Of a stretch of DNA of 64,000 nucleotides, positions 12,638 through 23,381 are shown piece by piece. The stretch is from NCBI GenBank assembly GCA_964036315.1, contig OZ038498.1:6384278-6448277 (forward strand), in the 5' to 3' direction. A program made the position numbers and the translations under genes. This stretch comes from Acanthosepion esculentum. Lineage: Eukaryota > Mollusca > Cephalopoda > Sepiida > Sepiidae. The notes below the pieces were generated by a model. It did no database searches and was not told where the DNA came from. It saw nothing but the letters and a program-made list of their open reading frames with translations. The stretch's first letter is position 1. Each line of letters starts with the position of its first letter.

Positions 12638-13290
12638 TTGACCCATGATATTATAACAACAAAGAACTCCGATAACTTTATCAAGTTTTTGGTTAACATG
12701 TCGATATTTGTACCATTAAAAAATAAGAAAATCTCAAACCCACTAAGAATCAACCTATCGAACCGAATGAATGACGTGTCAAAAAAGAAAAACGTCATAT
12801 TGGCACCCAGGGAAATGACAGCGGGGGCTGACACAGCGCAGCAATCACCGGGACTAATAGAAGCAAACAGCAAAATACCACACACAGACTACAAGCAAAG
12901 GCATCAACAAATATATTGGAAAAAGGTGGCAAGAGCTTTGAGACTTTTATCCAAACAATAAATTACATAAAATCAACCCTAGGAAAGTGGCAGAGCTACA
13001 CACTGTCCAGAAAAGAGGAGGTAATACTGACCAGACTCCGTATAGGACACACACCTCTCATGCACTCACACCTACTGAAGGGGTAGGAAACCCCAATGTG
13101 CATGACATGTGAGAAAAAGTACACAGTAAGCCATATACTGGAAACTTTTAAGAACCTGAAATTAGCTCGAATCAATTATTACCACCATATAACCTGAAAG
13201 AACTCTATACCAAGTTCAATGCAGATAACATTTTTAAATTCTTAAAAGAAACACACCTATTTACTAAAATCTGAAAAAAGAACATTTAAT
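12638..13290 (+). pseudogene. I/Jockey-like LINE C-terminal remnant
   Basis: The 3' end of a non-LTR retrotransposon frame. A segment reading ADTAQQSPGLIEANSKIPH resembles the end of an RNase H-like region; LTRLRIGHTPLMHSHLL and the Cys/His segment CMTCEKKYTVSHILE follow. The order and motif content match C-terminal domains of I/Jockey-type LINEs. A stop lies between the two motifs (KG*ETP), and the reading frame changes near 12960. A second, shorter copy is at 46.2-46.5 kb. Confidence 0.8.
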
Positions 13291-14019
13291 TTTTATTACA
13301 AGTACAGTTTATAAATACAAAAACTAAATCCTACTTTTGACATGATTATAATGTTAAAAAAAAAAAAACTTAATTTCACTATGAAATAAGAATACAAATA
13401 TCAAATCCCAACCCTACTTGCTTTGGCATTAACTGATTCACTAGGAGTTGATATGACATTAAACAAAATAAACTGACAATGTCCATGAAGGAGCAAACAT
13501 CAAGCTCATTATCATGTCCATCCAATATAGCTTTACATTTATCATTAAAAAGATACTGTTCAGAAATCAGTTTCCATGTGTTTCTTTGCCTATCTTATAC
13601 ATTTCTCTTTATGATGTTTCCTGATGCTTGCTCTCATGCCTTTAGCCAGTGTTCTTAAGATTCAGTTTGGCTTGTATACATTTGCAACACCAGATTCCTC
13701 AAATACGTTCTTCATGGTCAATTCACTTTTCTTGCTTATTACCATTTTCAGCTCTTTTTGTGATATTAAATCCAGTATTTTCTTATTTGTTGCCACTGTT
13801 TTCCATTTCTTGCTGTGATTGCTGTTGAACTTCCCTGCAATTTTCAACTTTATGTTCTTATCAATCAATCAGTTTTCCAATATCTCATTTCTCTTTTGAG
13901 GTTATACCTTTTTTTTATGGTTCATGGAAATGTGGATATATCTGAAATTAAAAAATAAATATTAATAATTATACTTTATCTTGGAAATTTGGAGCTGAGG
14001 TATTCTTATTATTATATGC
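13291..14019. other. Unannotated AT-rich stretch
   Basis: Runs of A (13357-13368) and low-complexity sequence. Small frames on both strands near 13.7 kb carry no known motif. Confidence 0.5.
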
Positions 14020-14362
14020 ATTTGCTATTCAGACCAGCAGGCTCATCTTGGTTGTTATATTCCCGACATTTTGACCGAAGGATTGAAATAAGTTGTTGGG
14101 AAGTGTACAAAAGTCATATATACTAGTTCAGTGGAAGAAACAAACAACTGACACAAAGGCAAAGAGAGACCTGATATGAGACATCTTGTAATCATGGGAA
14201 GTAGAATGTGAACAGTCTACCCATGTTGATTGAATAAAGTTAAAAATTACTAAAGAAGTTATCAGTAACAACAGATACTTGAAGAAACGTGCAGGGTACA
14301 ATAGCTGAACTGTTTTAGTTAGAGCAGCCAAGATGAACATGCTGGTCTATATAGAAAGATAT
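14020..14362. repeat. Fold-back element, decayed
   Basis: Imperfect inverted ends: CAGACCAGCAGGCTCATC at about 14030-14047 pairs with the complement of GATGAACATGCTGGTCTAT at about 14333-14350. The interior holds GTGAACAGTCTACC and TGATTGAATAAAG, the same SINE-like 3' segment seen inside the fold-back copies at 22.9 and 28.2 kb. Confidence 0.6.
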
Positions 14363-14387
14363 AAAATAACTATAATTTTTACATATA

Positions 14388-16577
14388 CAGTGGTACTTTG
14401 ATTTACGAGTGTCCCAACTAACAGGTTTTTCTAGATACAAGCCATCTCTCGGACGATTTTTTGCTTTGAGTTGAGAGCTAAAATTTGGGTTACAAGCCAG
14501 CTTCAGATACCTCACTGCTGGCTGGTGCAGTGAATGCCACAATATTTGCTCAGCATCCTGTGTATCACCTGTTCACTTTAAACACTTAGCTCGCAGTAGA
14601 AGTATCAGTATTATGTTCGCATTTGTGCTTGCTTTTATTTTGCAAAACGTTGTTTGTCCAACCACGGGTCTGAAGAAAGTGAATGCAAAGGACAGTGCTG
14701 AGAAGAAGACAGAGCAGATGATGTATATTGAATTAAAAAAAGAAATTATCAAAAAACATGACAAAAATGTGCATGTAGTTGACTAGGCAAAGCAGTACGA
14801 GCATAGCACCCTCTACGATCTGCTCCAGATCATAGAAACAGAAGGAGTCGATAAAGTCAGCCAAGGATGTTAAAATAATTTCTAAGCAGTGGACATCTAT
14901 CTATGAAAATATGGACATGCTGCTGATGGTATGACTGCTGGAGATGTTGTGATGGAAGCTATTATCTGGAAGAAAGAGCAAGCTATTTACACTGATTTGC
15001 TGCAGCAGACCCCAGGCACTTTGATGGATAAGGCATCAGGCAAACTGTTTAAAGCCAATTGGAGCTGCTTTGAGAATTTTAAAAAGAGGACTGGCATTCA
15101 CTCCATTGTCAGGCATGATGAGACAGCAAGCATGGATATGAAAGCAGCTGAGGATTACCTCAAAACTTTTGTTAGAATTATAGCAGCCAAAGGATACATC
15201 CCCAAAGAAGTCTTCAACTGTGATGAGACCGAACTTTTTTGGAAGAAGATGCCAAGGAGAACTTATATAACAGCAGAGGAGAAGAGGATACCAGGCCACA
15301 AACCCAGGAATAATAGACTAATTCTTGCACAGTGCCCCAATGTGAATGGTGACTGCAAGATTAAGCTGCTGTTCATTTATTATTAAGAAAAACCCAGTCT
15401 TTAAGTCACATAAGATTCTGAAAGAAAAACTGCTGGTTATGTGGAAGGCAGTTCTTTGTGGAGTGAGTGAATTTGGTCATTGGTCCTGATGTTAAGAAAT
15501 AACTCCAAGAAAATAACCTACCCCTGCATTCTCTTCTCATGCTGGACAATGCACATGCTCACCCAACGTTAAAGATGATATCCTCAAAAAGTTCTTTTAT
15601 AAAGTTTCTCTACCTTCCACCAAACACCACCTTATCCTGCAGCCCATAGACCAGCAGGTGATTTCTAATTTCAAGAAGCTCTTCACCAAGCACCTGTTTT
15701 GTCATGATGGCGAGCACAAACCTTACCCTTTGAGAGTTCTGGAAGGATCCCTATAACATCATGATATGCCTCAGAATTATTGATATGGCCTGGCAGGATG
15801 TTACATAGAGGACCTTGACCTCTGCCTGGAAGAAGCTGTGGCTTGAGGTTGAGTCTGGAGTTGGATGAAGGTGACATCAATGAATTCATTGAGGAGAACG
15901 CAGAGGAAATGACAACGGAGGAGCTAAAGAAGCTAGAGATGCAGCTGCACAGGGGGGAGGCTTTACAGGAAATAGGTGCAGGCAGAGGGTGGGTGGGGGG
16001 ACGATCTCTACAAGTGAGATAAAGGAAATGTTGGAGAAACTTTCATAGTTTTTTCAAAAGAAACACCCAGAAAAAGCAGCAGATGGGAGTGTGATGGTGC
16101 TTATTTAATGACACTTGCCAAACTCATTTCAGAAACCTTCTGAAAGGGAGGATGAAACATTGGACAGGGTTCTTATCGAAAACCCCTGCAGATGAAAGTG
16201 AGGCAAGTGTGGCGTAAAGGGCAAAGGTCAGTGAATAAGATTCAGTTATTCATTTCAGCCTTTCTCCTCCATCCCCATCAGCATCTTCAAGTCGTCTGAT
16301 TTCCAAGCTAACTGCTGTACATTATACTTAATAAAACCAGTTTATTGCAGTACATTCTATTGTATTAAGTTTTTATACAATATTCATTATTTTTAAGTAC
16401 ATTTTTCTTCTTTAAAAACATGTAACCAAAAAAATTGTGGTGTTTTTTGGGTGTCCAGCATGGATTAATGGCATTTCAATTCATTTCAATGGGGGGGAAA
16501 TTGATTAGACATACGAGTAATTTGAGTTACAATCTCTGACATGGAACAAATTAAACTCATAAGTCAAGGCACCACTG
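14388..16577 (+). mobile_element. Full-length Tigger (pogo) DNA transposon
   Basis: A 2190-bp element bounded on both sides by TA dinucleotides (14386-14387 and 16578-16579), the expected target duplication. The left end CAGTGGTACTTTGATTTACG and the reverse complement of the right end, CAGTGGTGCCTTGACTTATG, form terminal inverted repeats with a few mismatches. The interior encodes a broken Tigger-type transposase (separate entry). The 3' part before the right end contains GAGTAATTTGAGTTAC, echoing a subterminal repeat. Both ends and target duplication agree, so boundaries are secure to the base. It is non-autonomous in its present state. Confidence 0.93.
14612..16240 (+). pseudogene. Tigger transposase pseudogene
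   Basis: Tigger/pogo proteins have an N-terminal DNA-binding half (Psq and CENP-B-type HTH) and a DDD catalytic half. The longest intact part is 151 codons at 14931-15386. The CENP-B HTH is visible as FKANWSCFENFKKRTGIHSI. Catalytic Asp 1 is in FNCDETELFWKKMPRRTYI (codon 15222-15224), Asp 2 in MLDNAHAHP (15545-15547) and Asp 3 in LILQPIDQQVISNFKKLF (15649-15651). Asp 2 and Asp 3 are out of frame by one base, so a frameshift lies between them. A TAG interrupts the N-terminal half near 14785, and other stops follow Asp 3. All three acidic residues survive although the frame does not, suggesting moderate age. Confidence 0.9.
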
Positions 16578-16589
16578 TAATATATAATA

Positions 16590-17250
16590 TAATGAACAAT
16601 GTTTAAATTTGTCTAATAAAGTCTCGCAACACCAAATTAGTCAATGTAAATATTCAAAGGTGAAATGTTGTAAGGACTTGGATGCAAATTAATCTAGTGA
16701 TTAATACACTTTCTAAACATTATTTTGCCATAGTAAATTGCTTTCTCTTTTAATTTAATGTATTGTTTTGTAAAAGATCCCTATTGTGTTCATATAATCT
16801 TTTATTTAAATTCCTTGATGTTTCTCCTCTTATTACAGGTGATAGAGTAAATTTCTCCTTCAAGTTTTAGGTTATTATTATTATTGTTTTGTATTAAGTC
16901 TCTTATCTTTTTTAGAAGAAGTTGTAACAAATTTTATGTTAAGCTTAGACAAATTCTTTTCAGTTGTAGTCATCGTAGCATTGGTAGGTAGAATCATATA
17001 TTTCGATTCATTGTGTTTCTCAAAATGGTTCACTCTTCTATTTTGAAGTATTTTACGAGCTTTTGTTTCACATTGAATATGAAATAATTAGGGTATTGGA
17101 GGAGGAACTTAAAAGTATTTTCAATGTATTTCTCCTCTTTATATAAATATTGGGGGTTACAAATTCTGAGTGCTCTTAAATAGAATCCAATCAACTTATA
17201 AAAATGATTTCATAATTTCTATTCTCACTATAACAGCAAAATAAAATCTG
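16590..17250 (-). pseudogene. Penelope-like element C-terminal remnant
   Basis: Minus-strand translation gives LRALRICNPQYLYKEEKYI, then NVKQKLVKYF, then YLPMLR, then an endonuclease-like stretch with IYSITCNK and THNRDLLQNNTLN. This order (RT thumb, linker, GIY-YIG domain with a Cys near its start) is typical of Penelope-type elements of a clade distinct from the one at 34 kb. The YIG motif itself is not preserved. It starts 13 bp from the right end of the Tigger element; upstream (higher coordinate) RT motifs were not found. Confidence 0.68.
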
Positions 17251-17692
17251 GAATAAGTATCGGATTTTAGTTTTTCCACCTTGTCCAATTATTAAGAGGA
17301 AAAATCAGTGGATTTTTTTTATGTAAAAACTTTTTTTTGGTCATTTTTACAACCTTTCAAATTTTAGTTAAAACTTTTTTTTTTTTGTATCAACACAGGA
17401 CATTAAATTTGTATGGGAATTTTTTTTTTTTTTTTTTTTTTTTCGGAGAAAAACTCATTTATAAAGTGTTGCAAAAATCAGATAATTTTTGGATTTTAAT
17501 GAAACTTGCAGGATTTATTAAGAAATGAATGAAATTATTTTTTAAACATTTCTTTTTTTTTTTTAAATCTTTGTAAATATATATATAATTTTTTTTTTTT
17601 TTTACATCTGTTATCCTCACTCATTTAATTTTTATGAAATTTTGCAAAATTCTTTTTTGTATTACTTAATGTTTATATTTCTTATAAGGACA

Positions 17693-17736
<44 letters not shown>

Positions 17737-17756
17737 ATTTATTCATATTTATCTAT

Positions 17757-17796
<40 letters not shown>

Positions 17797-18699
17797 AAAC
17801 GGTCTGCAAACAAGCCCACCCCCTAGTTCTAGAAGATCTGCCCAGAATGGTAAAATGCTATAAAACTAAGATGTTATTTACTTAAAAGCACTTATGAATA
17901 AAATATATTATGGACTCTATTGTCTTCAAAAAATAACTTTTTCAATGAATAATGAACTTTTAGAATAATTGTTTTCACTTTTTAAAAAATTTGAATGAGA
18001 ATAATTTATAAACTTTTAAAATTCTGTATTAATTTGTAGCTGTCAAGTGATATTGTTATTAAATTAAAACTATAAATAGTCAGTATAAGTAGTACCCTAC
18101 AACGTAACAAATGGAAAAGCTTTCTACAATTCAATAACTAAAAGTATTTAAAAAAAAAATTGAGTTTGTTGATATAATTGACATTTAGCAAATTTCTTTG
18201 ACAAGTTAATGCTTAATACTTGTCAATTAAAATCCATTATGTTTTTGGCCACCTATCCCTGGTATATTTACAGTGTAATATCTTATGATTGTCTGACATA
18301 TGAAATGCTGAAGGTGTTATATGTAGCTTCTCTCATCTGTTAGATTCAATGTCTGTTACGATAAATCAATATATTTTATATTGCAAATGAATATTCAAAT
18401 ATTCTGAAGTAACAGTAAGTATATGTAAAACATTTGATATTACTGTGTATATTGAAAAATCGCACCCACACAAAAATTTCTACCATTACTTTAACTAGTT
18501 AGTGATCTAACAATTATAATTTAACATCTTGATCCACTTCCATTCAAATTTTTTAATTTGTTTATGGTAGGATCAAGTTGCGATTTTGATTCATCACTCA
18601 TAATATTTGTTTTATAAATCACTTTCTACTTACTATCTTTTTTGATTATTGATTTAACAAGAGTAGAAGTTTATACCTTGTTTCTTGTTTAGGATTAAG
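17251..18699. other. AT-rich stretch with microsatellites
   Basis: Holds several poly-T runs (17330-17600), (AT)n at 17693-17734 and (AT)n at 17761-17793. No gene recognised. Confidence 0.6.
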
Positions 18700-18812
18700 T
18701 TTCTGGCTCCTTTTCCTAAATTCTTCTCATTCTCTTTTACTTTCAGCAGCCTCTTGTATCTTAGTGACATTATTGCCTTGCTTGGGGCGAATTGATTAAA
18801 AAAAATGTAAAT
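18700..18812 (+). repeat. LINE 3' UTR tail, subfamily 1
   Basis: Contains the recurring 3' end TTGCCTTGCTTGGGGCGAAT followed by an A run. The same tail closes LINE copies at 20.3, 21.99 and 40.18 kb (plus) and 20.35 and 57.5 kb (minus). The body is missing, so this is a severely 5'-truncated copy. Confidence 0.75.
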
Positions 18813-19554
18813 ATTTTCATGTGTTCATTTGTTTGTTTTTTTATTGTATTTCTGCTATATCTTTGTTTTGATTGTTGATAATAAACATAATGAAATATTT
18901 GTTGAAAGTTATTCTCATATTAGACAAAAGAATTTTTTTAAATTAGAAGAGAATGGATGACTGGATGACTGAATCAAACTAAGAACAACTTTCAACAAAT
19001 ATCTCATTGTAATCATTATCAAGTATTGAAAGAAAGATATAACAGAAACACAACGAAGTTTTTGTAATATGAGAGAAAATGGCTTACGACCTGAACAGAA
19101 ATGGATCTGCACATGTCTCGTGTAAAATAGTCCCCCAAGAGAAAATGGACACTTTATGAGTCATGTATTTAAGAAAAGATAGATCTTGGAGTCTGATACT
19201 TTTGCAAGACTTTCTCTCCACCTGTGCAAATTTGGCTTGTCACTCTATGTATAAAAAGTGCTTAACAAGGTGATAGAGCAATGCAACTGTGGTAGCAAAC
19301 TGGAGACGTGTGTTGTTGGATGATTTGACGTCAGCTGCTCTGTTCGTTGAAGGAAACAAATCAAAGGCCTTCGTTACAAGCAAGAAGAAGGAACTGACGA
19401 TAGGCATGCGATTAAAAGAATCAAAAAAGAACCTGAAAAAAGAGGTTTCTAGAAATATGGGTACCTAATCAAAAGTGAGTTGATTCTTTCATATATTTAT
19501 AATTTCTCAAAAATCACTAGCAAATGTTATACTGCGAAAACATACTAATGTCTT
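18813..19554. other. Unannotated stretch
   Basis: No gene or repeat family recognised. Confidence 0.45.
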
Positions 19555-19756
19555 AAACTAATGCAGTACTAGATTGTCAACAAGGTCTCACCATTTTACA
19601 GGTGATTGGCTAGATGCAATTATAAGTTCTATGCTGACAGTTTTTTCTCTTAAACTTCTTCTTTGTGGAACTCTCTTCTGGCTTATGACCATACAACACC
19701 ATGCAGTAACTCTCTACCTTGAGTGACTCTTGGACCTTGAATTGGATGCACATTAT
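19555..19756 (+). repeat. LINE 3' end, subfamily 2, split by LTR
   Basis: C-terminal codons (SHHFT region) and 3' UTR of the CR1/Jockey-like LINE. The UTR ACCATGCAGTAACTCTCTACC matches the copy at 52.2 kb and differs from the GCCTTGCTTGGGG tail of subfamily 1. The UTR stops at CACATTAT and resumes as ATTATAAAAAAAG after 20072, because an LTR is inserted in its tail. Confidence 0.78.
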
Positions 19757-20072
19757 TGTTGTAGAGTAGTTATCACCCCTTCAGCACTCTACCAAAGAGC
19801 CTGGCTCATAGCCTTAAATAGTTTACAGTTAAGGACTAGAACAGTTGATTAATAAGTTGATACTAAGCTGATTATTATTTGGACTGATCTTACTTCGTCT
19901 GGTGATACAGCCTTTCACCCTCCTCTATTCCTTGTAAGTTGTCTTGTTAATTGTTTTGTAACTTATTGTTCTGTGTTTTTTGTATATATCTGTTAGCAAC
20001 GGATATTGGTGCTGAATAAATATATTAAGCACTCATTCTTCTTTGTGAATCATTCACTTCAACGACACAACA
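19757..20072 (+). mobile_element. Solo LTR with 5-bp target duplication
   Basis: A 316-bp segment beginning TGTTGTAG and ending ACACAACA, so that TGTTGT and ACAACA form inverted termini of the TG...CA type. It is flanked on both sides by ATTAT (19752-19756 and 20073-20077), a perfect 5-bp target duplication. Inside, a TATA-like TGTATATATC sits near 19981 and a polyadenylation signal AATAAA at 20015-20020, in the order expected of U3-R. No internal retroelement sequence is attached. This is therefore a solo LTR, left by recombination between two LTRs, of a Ty3/gypsy- or BEL-type element. It lies in a LINE tail, so it is younger than that LINE. Confidence 0.92.
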
Positions 20073-20214
20073 ATTATAAAAAAAGAACTTATGCAAAAAG
20101 TAATTATTAAATACAACACTAAACAGATGTAAATTATTATGGTCTGACTGCAATGACTGCAATTCACTGAGATTAAATCTTTAAGAGAGATGACAATCGC
20201 CATCTTCTGTTTAC

Positions 20215-20330
20215 CTGAATCCTATTCCTTTCTCCTTACTAAAGCGTTCTCATTCTCTCCCACTTCCAGTAATTCCTTTTGTCTTAGTGGCATTATTGCC
20301 TTGCTTGGGGTGAAATGATTTAGAAAAATG
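20215..20330 (+). repeat. LINE 3' tail, subfamily 1
   Basis: Another truncated copy of the tail, with GCCTTGCTTGGGGTGAAATG. It points toward the minus-strand LINE copy starting at 20345, so the two 3' ends meet tail to tail 15 bp apart. Confidence 0.75.
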
Positions 20331-20344
20331 GTAATACCAGAAAG

Positions 20345-20760
20345 GAATCAATTCATTTTTTTTTAATTGTTTCACTCCAAGCCAGGTAATAATGCCACTA
20401 AGGTGCAGGGATTACAGAGAGTGAATGGGAAGATTGAAATTAACATTGCATTTAACTTTTAGAAGATTATAGTTGCCAGGGAAGCAAGAAATCAGAAGTG
20501 AGTTCCACAGGCAGAAGTGTGAGAAAAGAGACTGTTAGAATAGCAGTGGTGGTTTGCATCTAGCTAGTCAAAGATTAAAGCGATGAGACCTAATTGCCAA
20601 TCTAGTAGCACACTTAAATTGATGTAGTTAAGGTACCAGTTGTCATGAAGATATTTGTAGAAAGGAGAGAAGGAAGCCATGTCACATTTACTTAAACTGA
20701 TGGATGTCATATTTGGCAACAAAGACATTTTGCAAGAGTATGATGCACATGATGACTATA
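20345..20760 (-). pseudogene. CR1/Jockey-like LINE C-terminus
   Basis: On the minus strand, a broken C-terminal frame with NSLFSHFCLWNSL and CFPGNYNLLK, followed by the subfamily-1 tail (here CCAAGCCAGGTAATAATGCC as seen on the plus strand). The NSFF..RLWNSL type motif is typical of the end of CR1/Jockey-type ORF2. Stops break the frame. Confidence 0.78.
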
Positions 20761-21234
20761 ACATTTGGATGTTCTTAGATTAAAATTTTATTCTGAAATC
20801 TGTGTATGAGTTCAGTGAATGTACAAAATCAGTTCTCACATAGCCTGTGTCCATGTAGAAAGATCTTTTTTCTGGAGTTAATAAAGAGATTATGTTGTCT
20901 CTGAAAGAAATGCAGATGCAAGTTAGAGAATAAAATGAAATCAAAAAGATTTGCCTCACTCCATTGGGGAACTGTTCCCACAGCTGCAACAAATAAGCAG
21001 GTGAAACGAGAGAGCACGGTGGTTTAAATATTGGCAAGTGACAACTTGGTTTTAAAGAACAGCACCAGTTATAAAACAAAGGAGATAGTTTATATATTAT
21101 GATATTTATTTTTTAATTAGACTGGCCATCTTGTTGAAGAGGATTAGATTTCATTAACAACTTTTTCTTCCATTACATAATGTCTGATTTATTTTCAAAG
21201 CTATCTTATACATTTATAAGTCTACCATTAATCC
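20761..21234. other. Unannotated stretch
   Basis: Possibly more 5' parts of the minus-strand LINE, but I cannot recognise motifs. The minus-strand 99-residue frame at 20780-21079 shows no known domain. Confidence 0.4.
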
Positions 21235-21995
21235 ATGCATTGAATATTGCTGTCAAATCTGGTCTGGTGCTTTGCTATGTATTTAGAGATTTATGTATTT
21301 AGAATCTGCAGTGTTAAATGGTCCTGACCTGGCATGTCAGCTTCAGTCACTTTCCCACCACCGTAATGTAGCTTCCCTTTGCCTTTTCTATAAATATTTT
21401 CATGGTAATTGTTTTGATGGGCTTTCCTCTTTGGTAACTAGACTTTATGAATTTAAGCGCAGTACAAGATTGGCGGCAAGGTCTCATCATTTTACAGTTG
21501 AAATAGCTAGATGTAACCGTAAGTTCTATGCTAACAGTTTCTTCTCTCGAATAAGATTCACTTATGGGAATCTCGACTTCAGTCACTTTCCTACCACCAG
21601 AATGTAGCTTTCATGTGTCTTTCCTTTAAATAATTTCATGCTAATTCTTCTTTTCACTATGGTACATAGACTTTATGAATTTAAGTGCAGTACTAGATTG
21701 GCGGCAAGGTCTCATCATTTTACAGTTGAAATGGCTAGATTTTCTATTCTAATTGTTTCTTCTCTTGTACTTCTTACTTGTGGAATTCTCTCTCGACTTT
21801 TTGCTTTCCAGTCAACTTTGATCTTCCAAAATGTAAATGTAATGTCAATTATTATCTTTTGAATGCCTGTTTTTTTTTTTTCATTGTTTTCCCTCTTTAA
21901 TAATGTTTGTCTTTTTTTCTCATATTCTTTCACACTCAGTAACCCTTGTGTTTTAGTAGCTTTATTGCCTTGCTTGGGATGAAATATTTAAAAAA
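21235..21995 (+). pseudogene. CR1/Jockey-like LINE C-terminus with internal duplication
   Basis: Plus-strand LINE end: ..LNGPDLACQLQSLSHHRNV, then LYEFKRSTRLAARSHHFTVE in frame within 21293-21607. The same block recurs 228 bp downstream: GACTTTATGAATTTAAG at 21441 and again at 21669, both followed by a nearly identical GGCGGCAAGGTCTCATCATT. The second copy leads into the 3' UTR and the tail TTGCCTTGCTTGGGATGAAA near 21965. The duplication boundary falls at CTTTCCCACCACC/CTTTCCTACCACC, a short homology that occurs at two places in related LINE copies. The frame is otherwise decayed. Confidence 0.82.
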
Positions 21996-22830
21996 AAAAT
22001 GAAAATTGAGTGGGTGGCTGCAGTTAAAAAATTAATTTTTCTCATGAAATTTAGTTTTAAAACTGAAAAAAAATAATTAATGTTCACAATTTTTAAATTT
22101 AAGTTTTTATTTTGAAAGTGATATTAAAAATAATCAAGTTTCATCTCGGGATGATGTCTAAAAATATAAATCAATCACAGTCTCTGCCAGCAGAGATATG
22201 TCTGTCATTTTGAAGTAATCTATGTTTTGCTAGATGAGAAAGATAAAAGGTAAATTACTGGGTGTTTTTGATTTTTTTAATCATCATTTGTAAAATCAGC
22301 AGTGCATATTATGACAGGTTGATTTTTCACTTTTTTAGAAAATCAACATTTTCCACTCAATGCGAATGCCACTAATTCATGTGATAAGTACCAACAGAAA
22401 AATTAGATTCATAGATTTTACAGGTTTTTGAACATTTAGTTTTAAAGAACATCTGAAAAAAAATGTACAGAAATAACTAACTTTTGCAGGGTTTTACTTA
22501 CAAACTGACTTCAAAGTATTACTATTTCAAGAATGAATCCAAATAAAGTTGATCCATTGAACAGAAAATATATTCAAGTTAGAATTCTAATTATGAATCA
22601 CCACAAAGCAAAATATTCAATTTCTTACTGTATTCGATAAGTAAAAACTATAAAAATGGTAAGAGATTACAAAAAATCTAATCAATGAATAAAAATCATA
22701 CACCATTTGTTAGGTCATAATTAATAAAAACAAAGAATAGATAAGAGTGCATGTAACACCATAATGCTCTTGGGTGCAAATTATAAGGTAAAATGTTTCT
22801 GTCTATATTTCTGAGATGAGGTATTATGTA
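21996..22830. other. AT-rich unannotated stretch
   Basis: No coding or repeat signal recognised. The final 30 bp (TTCTGAGATGAGGTATTAT) match the left flank of other fold-back copies, so that element may start near 22808. Confidence 0.5.
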
Positions 22831-23050
22831 CAGTATTTACATTAGTCGGACTATTGTCCTCATCTTTGTCGCCATATTTGTCACAACGTTTCGGCCATGG
22901 AACTAGAACAGTCTACCCCAGTGATCGAAATAAAGGGTTCAGTTCGAAATTCCAACCACCTGAAGAAGGCCGGAGCGTACAACGGTCGAAACGTTGTGAC
23001 AAATATGGCGACAAAGATAAGGACAATAGTCCGACTAATGTAAATACGGT
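22831..23050. mobile_element. Fold-back element, near-perfect arms
   Basis: Arms at about 22832-22894 and 22988-23049 are inverted copies of each other over about 62 bp with two mismatches that I count; each contains GTCGGACTATTGTCC and CGCCATATTTGTCACAACG. The 93-bp centre carries GAACAGTCTACC and AATAAAGGGTTC, the SINE-like segment found in other copies, and CCTGAAGAAGGCCGGAGCG followed by CGAAACG. The high arm identity implies a young insertion or gene conversion between arms. It encodes no protein. Confidence 0.9.
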
Positions 23051-23138
23051 AAAATGTTTATTGAAAATTGCAATAAAACTACTTCACTGTATAACATATC
23101 ACATCATAGTAGCTAAATTGTTCAGTATATGTTCCCTT

Positions 23139-23381
23139 TCAAGTAAATGAAGGTCTTATTTGATGGCACAATAATTTGGTGATAATGTGCTTGTGCCTTG
23201 CTTCTTGTCCATATACAATTTGTGCAGCTTCAATAGGTAAATTAACTGCTCTTTCCACACCTTGCAAATGTGCAGGTAAATTCAGAAACTCCAGTGTCAT
23301 TCCATTCATTAGAACACCTTGCAGTTCATTATTTGAAACTCCATTTTGTGAGAGGTTAATCAAATTTGACTTGCGTATCAC
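23139..23381 (-). pseudogene. Uncharacterised frame, possibly TE-linked
   Basis: An 80-codon open frame with the segment LPAHLQGVERAVNLPIEAAQ and then QEARHKHIITKLL. This resembles, from memory, a recurring but uncharacterised invertebrate protein type with an HTQ.VER.V..VT.A pattern that is often found in many genomic copies. It has no start context and stops abruptly, so I treat it as a fragment. Function is unknown. Confidence 0.35.

Noticed and set aside
22955..23020. Full hammerhead ribozyme at the fold-back centre
   Set aside because: CTGAAGA, a paired spacer and GAAAC are there, but no cleavable NUH site closes stem III and stem I does not pair.
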